From Parasponia andersonii (Eukaryota > Streptophyta > Magnoliopsida > Rosales > Cannabaceae): a DNA stretch of 64,000 bases. The stretch is from assembly GCA_002914805.1 (NCBI GenBank), contig JXTB01000004.1, positions 1,355,417 through 1,419,416 of the forward strand, written 5' to 3'. This document shows, piece after piece, positions 1 through 10,265 of the stretch (position 1 is the first letter of the stretch; each line of letters begins with the position of its first letter). The notes below the pieces were generated by a model, which had not been told where the DNA came from, searched no databases, and saw only the letters and a list, made by a program, of their open reading frames with translations. Position numbers and translations under genes: made by a program.

Positions 1-2532
1 TAAGCTAGCTTATATTAGGCTTAATCACTTAATATCATTTTTGTGCATTCTAATAATTGACTGCTAATACTATGTTTGCATTGTTAATTGGAGTCTAATT
101 AACTTTCTTTTTATGTTTAATGATTGGTTAAGGGGCTTGGTTCCACCAAATTACAATAAGATTAGCCATATAGGATTATAAGTCAAAGTATGACAAGTTT
201 TCACTTTCTAAGGTAGGATTCACCAAATTTGGCTACACTTGGGTGTATAGGAGTAACCAGCAATATGGTGACTATGGTAAGGATGTTTTAGATCTGGACA
301 CATGGAAATTAGTGTGTAAAATACCCAAAATACCCCTTAGAATTTAAGTTATACCTTTTCTTAGCAATTAAGTGTTGATTTTCGGTCAAATCTGGTCATT
401 TGTTTTCCCTTTCTCTCCAGGCACGACATAAAAATCTCCAATGCTTTTTCTGACTTCTCTCAACTTCCCTCAAACATTTCCAAGAGTTTCCAAGTGGTAG
501 AACTCAAATTGGAGTTCTAGAAAGCAAGATAGACCAAACCTAGTCAAGGTAATTCTACTAAGTTCTTCTTTCTAGGTCCTGTCCTTTAATTTCAATTCTC
601 CACTTGCTACCAATTAAATAATGGTTCCTTCAGGTTCTCTTGAGTCCTAAAATCTAATTCTAAGTGTTGAGAATCAGTTTGGTGGTGGTAGAAATCAAGA
701 ACTCCAACAAAAGCTCAAACTAGTCAAGGTGAGCTCTATGTAGGATTTTGAATGTGTAGTTAATTTATTTTGTTCCAAAACTTAAAACAAAGCTATAGTT
801 TGATGAATAATGGTCCTAATAACCCTTATATATTGCTGGAAACATAGAATTTAAGTGGGGAATTTAGGTTACACCTACAACCCCAAATTTGCTAATTGTG
901 TATTCAAGTATTTCCATGGGTATATTAAGCTTTCTGTACTTGTAATCTGATTTTCTCAACTTGCAATGAATATGTCATGGATTCTATTATTTATTCAATT
1001 TATTTAGCTACTGTTGGTAGCCATTGACAAGTGCACAAATTTTTTTAAACTTGTCTAAACCAAAAAAGATTTGAAATGTGCTTCTATGTTATCCTAGGTG
1101 TTTCTTTTGATTTGTATATGTGGGAATTGGTTTGTTGATTGCTATTGCAGGTCTTAAATCATGATTTTAATCATGTGGGGACGTCCTAAAAATAGGGAAA
1201 GTGCTGTCCAAATATTTTTAAAACCAAATGATACCATTTAGAAGCAAATGGACTAGTTTTACAAAATTATGTGCCATTTTGGATCATTTTTGTACTAATG
1301 AACTAGTATTCATATTTTACTACTTTTGAATAGTTTTTCAATGCTAGATATTGGCTGCTAAGTACCTTAAGTGATTTATATATTCCAGAGTAATTTTAAG
1401 ATTAAGTTTCCTAAATTAGTGAAAGTTCTGATTTCGGTCTTATTCAAGTATCTTAATGCATTCTTTTTGTAAAATGTGCATCTTGAGTAATAGTAATTTA
1501 TGACAGGTGATTAGCACACCAATCTCTAGAGGATATTGACTCTTTCCACTTTCGATTCCTATTCAGGACACGAGGTAAGTAAAGACTTACAACTGCATCA
1601 CAAGAACTATATGGAAGATGTATTTTTGTGAAACTTACTTATTCCTGAAAGTTATGAAATGGCATGTGCATGGCATATTTTGCATGCAAGTGGAGAATTT
1701 TATTATAAGAGTATTTGAAAGTGAGCACCGTTGTACCAATTTTATAAGATAAGTTTTAATGGCAATTGTTAGTCTGTCGGAGCTGGATAGGTAAGTCTTT
1801 TGATGCAGACTCTCCCGTTGAAGCGGGATTTGCAGATCTTATAATGTGTATCGTTGGAGTGGGACAATATTAGCGTGGTGTGGGATACTCCTTTGATGAG
1901 GAAAGGAGTTTTCAAAAAAAAAACCTCATACCACGGTTGCACCTTATTTTTACTCTTTGCCAGAGTTTCCGCCCAATGTTGTCACGACCTATCAACTTAC
2001 GGGACAAGCAATGTGCTAAGGGGCACAACTAAGAATAATTTTTAAGGAAAATGCATGGACTCATATGTTTAAGAAAGAAAAAGGGTACAATGGGAACTTT
2101 ATGGGATTTTAAAGCATTCATAAGCATGCATAATTTTTACTTACTGAGCTTTAGCTCATTTTAGTTTTGTGATGCAGATGAGGAGGCACATTTTGGTATT
2201 GACTAGCTGGTTGCTTGGCTTGCCTTTTGTCGCCATGATCATACAGATGTAGACGAGCTTGACCTGTGGGTGATATTTTTGTTTTGAGATATTTTGGTGT
2301 AATGTTAATACTAGTGCTGATGGCAAAATCAACTGGTGAGAACCTCTTTTGATTGTACATTTTGTAAAGGCACTTTTAACAAGAAATGCCATGTAGTTGC
2401 TTCTGTCCAAAAGTTTTGGAAAGTTCAAAAATTGCCTACCTTTTTATCAAATTATAAGATAATGTTTAAGAAAGAATAATACTTCATAGTTTGACTGTAT
2501 ATGACAATATGGTTAAACTAGGGGGTGTTACA
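1..2532 (+). repeat. LTR-1, B1-type gypsy LTR, 5' part outside window
   Basis: The right end is GGGGGTGTTACA at 2532, the standard 3' terminus of these LTRs, and the sequence aligns in reverse with LTR-2 (3778-6771). By that alignment about 0.47 kb of the 5' end lies before the window. It interrupts the gag/protease region of E0, which resumes at 2533 on the minus strand. A solo LTR or the 3' LTR of a further element are both possible. Visible landmarks are a TATA-like stretch at 826-834, the palindrome CATGATT-TT-AATCATG at 1160-1175, a 5' splice-site-like AG/GTAAGT with GT at 1575, paired hairpins at about 1813-1864, a TGAGC-TTTA-GCTCA hairpin at 2145-2158, and a GATGCAG 3' splice-like site ending at 2177. 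Confidence 0.88.
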
Positions 2533-3621
2533 ATAACAGATAGGTTCGCCTTGACATCTTCTTTGGTCANAATTTTTTGCATAGTGTCCAGATTTTCCAC
2601 ATAAGAAGCAAGCACCAGAACCCATTAAACACTCTCCACGATGAGTCTTCCCACATTTAGGACAAATAGTCCTCTGAGTAGTGGCTGATTGTGTCTCTTG
2701 GCCTCTTGCTTGGCATTTCTATGGCTATTGTCTTTTTCTTTGATTCTGTTGGCACTTTCTTTTATTTCCACTAGCCCCTGGTTGAGATCCTCCTCCAAAG
2801 GTTGTATTTCTCTTTGCTATATTTATATTCCTACGAATTTTTTGAGCTCTTATAACTCTTAGTTTGGCTTCTTCAGCTTCAAGAGCTTTATCTGTAACCT
2901 CAGCATATGACATATCTTTATGAGAAGATATCTTAACATCCTTATAAATTTCTGCCTTGAGGCCTTGAAGGAACTGGTTTACTTTTAGCTCATTGGTACG
3001 CACCATGTGCGGAGCAAATTGGGCTAATTTTTCAAATTTCTGTATGTAGTCACTACTAGACATACTTCTCTGTTTTAGATTAACAAACTCAGTAGCCTTC
3101 ATCATCCTATGTGCATTGCTGAAATATTTTCTGTAGAATATTTCCTTAAACTACTCCCAAGTAAGCCTAGTAGTATCAGTGATGGACTTCATAGAATCCT
3201 ACCAGTGTCTAGCATCCATCTGGAACATAAAAGTGGAACATGAAACTTTTTCCTCATCAGAGATTCTAATGTAATCGAAAATACCCTCAATACTCCTAAC
3301 CCATTCTTCTGCCAGCAGTCGATCAGTTTCACCCTTGAAAGTTGGAGGCATATTCTTTCTAAACCTCTCACAAGTAGGTTCATAATTTTCTTGTCTAACT
3401 ATGGCCTGTGGTAGTGCTTAATCTCTATGCCTTTCCTCTCTTTCTATAAGCCTTTCTAACTGTCTCGCTTGTGTCTCAACCAACTCTGTCAACCTTCCTA
3501 TAACAACATCCTTGTTGATCTCATTTTCAATAGTACTTGTCTTATCATCCCTTCGCTCACTTGTTTGACCCTTAGCGCTTGGCATGATTCCCTGTATAGT
3601 TGCCATTTCACTTATATCCAT
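2533..3621 (-). pseudogene. gag: E0 gag pseudogene with two zinc knuckles (Ty3/gypsy)
   Basis: Gag forms the retrotransposon capsid and binds its RNA through zinc knuckles. Reading begins at MDISE (ATG at 3621), a start kept in the same place in E2 and E5; a second Met at 3606 is possible. The N-terminal part runs to a TAA at 3418-3420 where E2 has CAA (Gln), so this is a C-to-T nonsense change. The central capsid part continues with stops. The C-terminal part (about 3105-2725) is open and contains the NLKQ...YIQKFEKLAQFAPHM region. Two knuckles follow at about 2680-2565: C-X2-C-X3-H-X3-C and C-X2-C-X4-H-X4-C, where the last ligand codon is TNT because of the ambiguous base at 2570. The gene is cut by LTR-1 at 2532. 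The protein family is the same as in E2 and E5. Confidence 0.85.
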
Positions 3622-3761
3622 GCATAACAGCCAATAACAAAGACATAACATATGGCATCAAAGTTAATGCTAACAAAGGAAATTAAAACTTACTGGTTGA
3701 CTGAGCTTTTTGTCACATGATCATACCTATGTAGACAGTCTTCAGAAATGATTAAACCTTT

Positions 3762-3773
3762 GCTCTGATACCA
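3762..3773 (-). other. Primer binding site of E0
   Basis: On the minus strand this reads TGGTATCAGAGC, the common plant retrotransposon site for the 3' end of initiator methionine tRNA. It lies 4 nt downstream of the LTR-2 terminus and upstream of gag, which shows that LTR-2 is in the 5' LTR position for E0. Confidence 0.9.
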
Positions 3774-3777
3774 ACGT

Positions 3778-6771
3778 TGTAACACCCCCTAGTTTAATCA
3801 TATTGTCATATACAGTCAAACTATGAAGTATTATTATTTCTTAAACATTTTCTTTTGTTTTGATAAAAAGGTGGGTAAATATTTAACTTTCTAAAACCTT
3901 TAAACAAAAGCAACTGCATGACACTTCTTGTTAAAAGTATTTTTACAAAATGTACAATCAAAAGAGGTTTTCACCAGTCTATTTTGCCATCAACAGTAGT
4001 ATTTACATTACACCAAAATATCTCAAAACAAAAATATCACCCACGGGTCAAGCTCGTCTACATCTGTATGATTATGGCGAGAAAAGGCAAGTCAAGCAAC
4101 CAGCTAGTCAATACCAAAATATGCCTCCTCATCTACATCACAAGACTAAAATTAGCTAAAGCTCAGTAAGTAAAAACTGTGCATGCTTATGAATGCTTTA
4201 AAATCTCATAAAGTTCCTATTGTACTCTTTTCTTTCTTAAACATTTGAATCCATGCACTTTCCTTAAAAATTATTCTCAGTTGGGCCCCTTAGCATATTG
4301 CTTGTCCCGTAAGTCGATAGGCCGTGATAACATTGGGCAGAAACGCTGGCCAAGAGTAAAAATAAGGTGCGACCGTCGTGTGAGGTTTTTTTTGAAAACT
4401 CCTTCTCTCGTCAAAGGGGCATCCCATACCGCTCTAATATTGTCCCGCTTCAACGAGACACATTATAAGATCCGCAAATCCCGCTTCAACAGGAGAGTCT
4501 GCATCAATAGAGTTACCTATCCAGCTCCGACAGACTAACAATTGCCATTAAAACTTATCTTATAAAATTGGTACGATGGTACTCACTTTCAAATACTCTG
4601 ATAATAAAAGTTTCCATTTGCATGCAAAACATACCATGCACATGCCATTTCATAACTTTCAGGAATAAGTAAGTTTCACAAGAATACATCTTCATAGTTC
4701 TTGTGTTCCAGTTGTAAGTCTTTACTTACCTCGTGTCCTGAATAGGAATCGATAGTGGAAAGAGTCAATATCCTCTACAAATTGGTGTACTAATCACCTG
4801 TCATAAATTACTATTATTCAAGATGCACATTTTACAAAAAGAATGCATTGAGAAACTTGAATAAGACCGAAATCAAAACTTCCACCAATTTAGGAAACTT
4901 AATCTTAAAACGACTCAAGAGTGTATAAATCACTTAAGGTATTTAGCAGCCACTATCTAGCATTGAAAAACTATTCAAAAGTAGTAAAATATGAATGCTA
5001 GTTCATTAGCACAAAAATGATCCAAAATGGCACCTAATTTTTTAAAACTAGTTCATTTGTTTCTAAATGGTACCATTTGGTTTTAAAAATATTTGGACAG
5101 CACCTCTTCTATTTTTAAGACATCCCCACATGATTAAAATCATGGTTTAAGACCTGTGGTAGCAATCAACAAACCAATTTCCACATATACAAATCATAAG
5201 AAACACCTAGGATAATATAGAAGCATATTATAAATCTTTTTCGGTTTTGACAAGTTTAAAACAATTTGTATACTTGTCTATGGCTAGAAATAATACCTAA
5301 TTAATGGAATAAATAATAGAATCTATGACATATCCATTGCAAGTTGAGGAAATCGGATAACAATTATAGAAAGCTTAATACACCCACGGAAACACTTGAA
5401 TACACAATTAGCAATTTTGGGGCTGCAGGTATAACCTCAATTCCCCACTTAAATTATATGTTTCTAGCAACATATAAGGGTTTCTAGGACCATTATTAAT
5501 CAAATAATTTCTTTGGTTTAAGGGCTAACACAAAAGAAATTATCTATAAGTTAAAAATCATACATAATGCTCACTTTGACTAGTTTGAGCTTTTGTTGGA
5601 GTTCTTGCCTTCTACCTCCACCAAACTGATTCCCTAGGCTTTAAATTAGATTTTTGGACTTAATAAGACCTGAAAAAACCATTATTTAAGTGGGAAAAAG
5701 CAGAGAATTGAAATTAAAGGACAACACCTAGAAAGAAGAACTTAATAGAATTACATTGACTAGTTTTGGTGTATCTTACTTTCTAAGGCTCCAATTTGAG
5801 TTCTACCACTTGGAAACTCTTGGAAATGTTTCAGAGAAGTTTAAAGAAGGCAGAAAAAGCATTGGAGAGTGTCAGGTCATGGCTAGAGAGAAAGGGAAAG
5901 CAAATGACCAGATTTGACCTAAAATCAACACTTAATGGCTAAGAAAAGGTATAACATAAATTCTAAGGGCTATTTTGGGTATTTTGCACATCACTTTCCA
6001 TGTGTCCAGCTCTAGAACATCCTTAGAATTGTCACCAAGTTGCTGGTCACTCCTATATACCCAAGTGTAGCCAAAGTTGGTGAATCCTACCTTAGAAAGT
6101 GAAAGTTAGTCATACTTTGACTTATGATCCTATATGGCCAATCTTATTGTAATATGGTGGAACCTAGCCCCTTAACCAATCATAAACATAAAAAGAAAGT
6201 AAATTAGACTCCAATTAACAACGCAAACATAGTATTAGCACTCAATTATTAGAATGCACAAAAACGACATTACTCGATTAAGTTTAATCTATGCTAGTTT
6301 AGTGCAACTAAATACGAATTAGTGTCTTGAATGCCACCTCGTGCTTACCTGAAGTTGACAAATAAAATGCTATAAATAAGTCCTAGACATTGAATTAAGC
6401 CTATTTGACGTGTTAAACACGCAGTGAATTTGGCTCCGAAGTACGTGAAAATTGTATTTTACCGAAAAACTACTATTTGACCAAGTTATCAACAAGTACG
6501 GTCTTAATACATGTGCACATAGTATCAATTTCATAATTATATTGTTTGTTCTTTTAGCACACCGAGCTCTCTCTTTGAGGATATTGAACCTTTACACTGC
6601 ATTGGGACACTTCGACAATCATTAGTATAATAACATGTATGTAAAAGCACGTAACATAAGGAATGAGCATATTTTTATGAAACTAGTATTAATGACTTCT
6701 AGATGCCTAATATGCAATTAGAACATGTTTATTATTGGCTCTCTTAATTATGTGAGGAGCTGGATGTCACA
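3778..6771 (-). repeat. LTR-2, shared by E1 (3' LTR) and E0 (5' LTR); likely recombinant
   Basis: This 2994-bp LTR on the minus strand begins TGTGACATCC next to the E1 polypurine tract and ends GGGGGTGTTACA next to the E0 primer site. It therefore serves two elements at once. Its U3 start matches LTR-4, the 5' LTR of E1, and its core is very close to LTR-4. Its last 0.9 kb (about 3778-4690) instead matches the B1 LTRs (LTR-1, -6, -7, -11) and not LTR-4. Splice-like sites on the minus strand put the intron start at 4729 and its end at 4133 (597 nt). The hairpin near 4150 has one stem mismatch. Confidence 0.9.
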
Positions 6772-6785
6772 ATCCCCTCCTCCTT
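6772..6785 (-). other. Polypurine tract of E1
   Basis: The minus strand reads AAGGAGGAGGGGAT directly before the TGTGACATCC start of LTR-2. This is the expected plus-strand priming site, and it lies just after the integrase stop codon. Confidence 0.85.
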
Positions 6786-6811
6786 ATAAAAATTTCATCT
6801 TCAAAATTTGC

Positions 6812-7333
6812 TTACCCAAATAATTCTGGATACTTGATCCTCATTTCATCCTCTCTCTCCCAAGTCACTTCTTCTACTACGAAATTTCTCCATAAGACTT
6901 TAATTAGTGGAATTTTCTTATTTCTCAATTCTTTTTCCTTTTTTTCAAGTATTTGTACTATTTGTTCCTCATATGTCAAATCTCGATTTAGTTCCAGTGG
7001 CTCATAACTCAATAGATGGGAGGAGTCTGAAACATACTTCCTCAATAAAGAGATATGGAAGACATTATGCATGCTTAACAATGACGGGGGTAAAGCAAGT
7101 CTGTAAGCTACATTTCCAATCCTTTCAAGGATCTCAAAAGATCCAATAAATTTGGGACTCAACTTTCCTTTCTTTCCGAATCTCATCACTCCTTTCATTG
7201 GTGCTACTTTTAAAAATACCATATCCCTTGCATTGAATTCTACATCTCTTCGCATTGGATCAGCGTATTTCTTCTGTCGACTCTGTGTAGCAAGCATTCT
7301 TTTTCTTATCTTTTCTATTGCCTCAGTTGTTTT
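6812..7333 (-). pseudogene. pol: E1 integrase C-terminus with chromodomain-like tail
   Basis: This is the downstream fragment of the E1 integrase. It encodes the DxVFLKVAPMKG...FGKKGKLSPKFIGSFEILERIG block (GPY/F-type module), the LPPSLLSMHNVFHISLLRKY block, and a tail with YEEQIVQILEKKEKELRNK and LVEVTWEREDE-like sequence ending KYPELFG and a stop at 6812. That tail is the chromodomain-like module that in chromoviruses guides integration to particular chromatin. The open frame runs on to 7402, but everything beyond 7333 is LTR-3 sequence. With one copy of the target repeat removed, the frame is continuous with the upstream part at 10266, so the gene was open here when LTR-3 arrived. Confidence 0.88.
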
Positions 7334-10265
7334 CATAATGCCCAAGATTCTCACATGCATAATAGGCCAATAATAAACATGTTCATATTGCTTAAGAGAC
7401 ATATCAAGTGACTAGAATCAACTTTACAGTAAATTTCTCATTCTTTATTGTTAAATGCTTTCAATATGTGTTATTGTACTAATATTTGTTGAAGTGTTTC
7501 TATGCAGTGTAAAGGCTCAGTACCCTCAGAGAGAGAGAGAGCTAGGTGTGTGAGAAGAACAAAGAATATATATTCATGAATACAATACAATGTGCTCATG
7601 CATTAAAATCAAGTTTGATGATAACTAGGTAAAATACTAGTTTTTCGGTAAAGTGCATTTTCATGCTTTTTGGAACCAAATTCATTGTACGTTTAACACA
7701 TGATAGCTTTAATTTAATGTTAAGGACACATTTTAGCATTTTAAAAAAAAAAATTTCATTCCAAGTAAGCACGAGATGACAGTCACTATACTGAACTATG
7801 TTTAATTACACTAAGCTAGCTTAGATTCAGCTTAATCGCGTAATGTCATCTTTGTGCATTCTATGGATTGGGCAATTATACTATATTTGCATTATCAATT
7901 AGGGTCTAATGGACTTTCTTTTTATGTTTAATGATTGGTTATGGGGCTAGGTGCCATCAAATTAGAATAAGATTGGCCATATAGGATCATAAGTCAAAGT
8001 ATGACTAGATTTCACTTTCTAAGCTAGGTTTCATAATTTTGTTCTATACTTAAGTGTATAGGATTGACTAGCAATGTGTTTAGTATGCTAAGGATGTTTT
8101 AGAGTTTGACACATGGAAGGAAGATGTGTGAAATTTCCAAAATACCCCTTAGAACTTAAGTTATGCCATTTCTTAGTCATTAAGTATCACTTTTTGTCCA
8201 AATCTGGTCATTTTCTTCTCCTTTCTCTCCAGCCATGACCAGAAACTCTCCCACTCATTTTCAGACTACTCTCAGCTCCCTTAACCACTTCCAAGAGTTT
8301 TCAAGTGGTAGAACTCAATTTGGAGCTCAAGAAAACAAGATAGGTCTAAACTAGTCAAGGTAATTCTACTAGTTCTTCTTCGTAGGTTTTGTGTGGTTAT
8401 TTCAATTCTTCACTTGATACTATTTAAGTAATGTTTCCTCTAGGTCCTCTTGAGTCCTAAGATCAATTTCAAAGCCTTAGAAATCAGTTTTGTGGAAGTA
8501 GAAGGCAAGAGCTTCAACAAAAGTTCAAACTAGTCAAGGTGAGTTTTTTTGTGGAATTTAGAATTGGTAATTTATTTCCATTGCTTTACCTCTTTAATTA
8601 AAGCTTTTATTTGATGAATTAAGGTCTAAGAAAACCTTATATATGGCTGGAAAAACAGAATTTAAGTGGAAGATTAAAGTTAGTCTTAAAGCCTCAAATT
8701 TTGCTACTTGTGGGTTCAAGTGTTTTCAAGTGTTCCATTGTTAGAATAAGCTCCCCATACTTGTAATCTGATTTTATAAAATTGAAATATATATTTTGTT
8801 GATCCCATGATGTAAATATATTTGTTTCATTGCTTTTTTTGAAAATAGAAAAGTGTAAAAGTGGTTTTAAACTTTGTTTAAAATGAAAGGAATTCAAGTA
8901 TACCTAGGTTGCTCTAAATGAGCCTCTTTGAGTTGTGTATGTGGGAATTGGCTTCTTGACTGTTATTACAGGTCTTAAACCATGATTTTAATCATGTGGG
9001 GATATCCTAAAAGTAGGGGAGGTGCTGTCCAAATATTTTTAGAACTAAGTGGTGCCATTTAGAAGCTAATGGACTAGTTTTTATGAAAGTAGATAACATT
9101 TTGGTTCGTTTTGTGATTAGGGTTCCTTCTTTAGTGAAAGTTGTGATTCGGTCTTCTACTTGTTTTCTTTAAGCATTTTACATTCTAGTAATAATGTTAT
9201 AATAAAATTGACATCAGGTCTTCCACACACCTTGCCACAGAGGATACTGACCCTTTCCACTATCTTTTCTACTTGACACAAGGTAAGTGAAGATTTATTT
9301 TAAACTGCATCACAAGAACAATAGTAGATACAAGATGTTTTCCTACATGCTTATGTTATTATTTCAATTATATGTTATTTATATTGTTGTTGCAAGGCGT
9401 ATGGAAACATAAGCACGGCACGATCATTAAGCATGATTTTCAAAGAAGTGAAGTTTTCCACACATTGGATTTAAAGTAGTACCATTGTACTAATTTTACG
9501 AGATATGTTTTAAGTACAGTGTTTAGTCTGTCTGCGTTGGGTAAGTATGGTTTGCACAGGCATCCATCCCGCATAGGTAGGCATGGCTTACCAGCTGCCG
9601 GGACTGAGCATTGTACTATGAGAATTATCAGGTGCATTACTTAGTCGGTCTGCGTTGGGTAGGTATGGTTCACATTGGCCATGTGTTTCCTTCCCGCACA
9701 GGTGGGCACGACCTACCGACTGCCACAACTTTGTAATGTACTCAAGGGCCCTATAAAGAAATGTTTTCTAAGAAAAGTGCATCAAAATGAAAAGTCATGA
9801 AAGAAAGAGTATACTGGAAATTTCAATAAAGTTTATGCATGAAACATGTTCACAAGCATGCATGATCTTTACTTACTGAGCATTAGCTCATTTTGTTCCT
9901 GTGATGCAGGTGAGGACATTTTTTATGTATAGAGTTACTAGTTGGCTAGCACGCTTTCTTGTCGCCATTATCATACCGATGTAGATGAGCTTGACTTTTG
10001 GGCGGTGTTTTATTTGTATTTTTTTATTCTAGTGTATTGTAAATATTACTACTGATGGCAAGATAAACAGATATGGAGTTTTTAGTTGTATATTTTGTAA
10101 AGACACTTTCAAAAATTAATGCCACGTAGTTTCTTTTATTTTAGAGCTCGAAAAGTTTAAATTTGGCTCACCTTTTTGCAAAAAGTAACAATATGGGTTA
10201 TAAAAGAGTAATGCTTCCTAGTTTGACCTACATAGTCATTTAGTTAAGCCTAGGGGGTTGTAACA
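7334..10265 (+). repeat. Solo LTR-3 (B2 subtype) inserted in E1 integrase
   Basis: This 2932-bp LTR lies opposite to E1. It starts CATAATGCCCAAG, a decayed TGTGATGCCCAAG, and ends TTGTAACA. Flanks are GTTTT (7329-7333) and GTTTC (10266-10270), a 5-bp target duplication with one mismatch. No internal retroelement sequence is present, so it is a solo LTR. It shares with LTR-10 a 118-bp tandem duplication (units starting near 9531 and 9649). The splice-like pair is GT at 9283 (AAG/GTAAGT) and CAG ending at 9909 (627 nt). The hairpin TGAGC-ATTA-GCTCA is at 9877-9890. Confidence 0.92.

Noticed and set aside
2151-2428. Open frames in the R/U5 part of LTRs that recur in several copies (also 3918-4169, 20951-21139, 25332-25517)
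   Set aside because: They recur because the LTRs are homologous. They change strand relative to the element, lack motifs and differ in start and stop between copies.
3762-3773. tRNA-like sequence at the primer sites
   Set aside because: Only the 12-nt complement of a tRNA 3' end is present; no cloverleaf or A/B boxes nearby.
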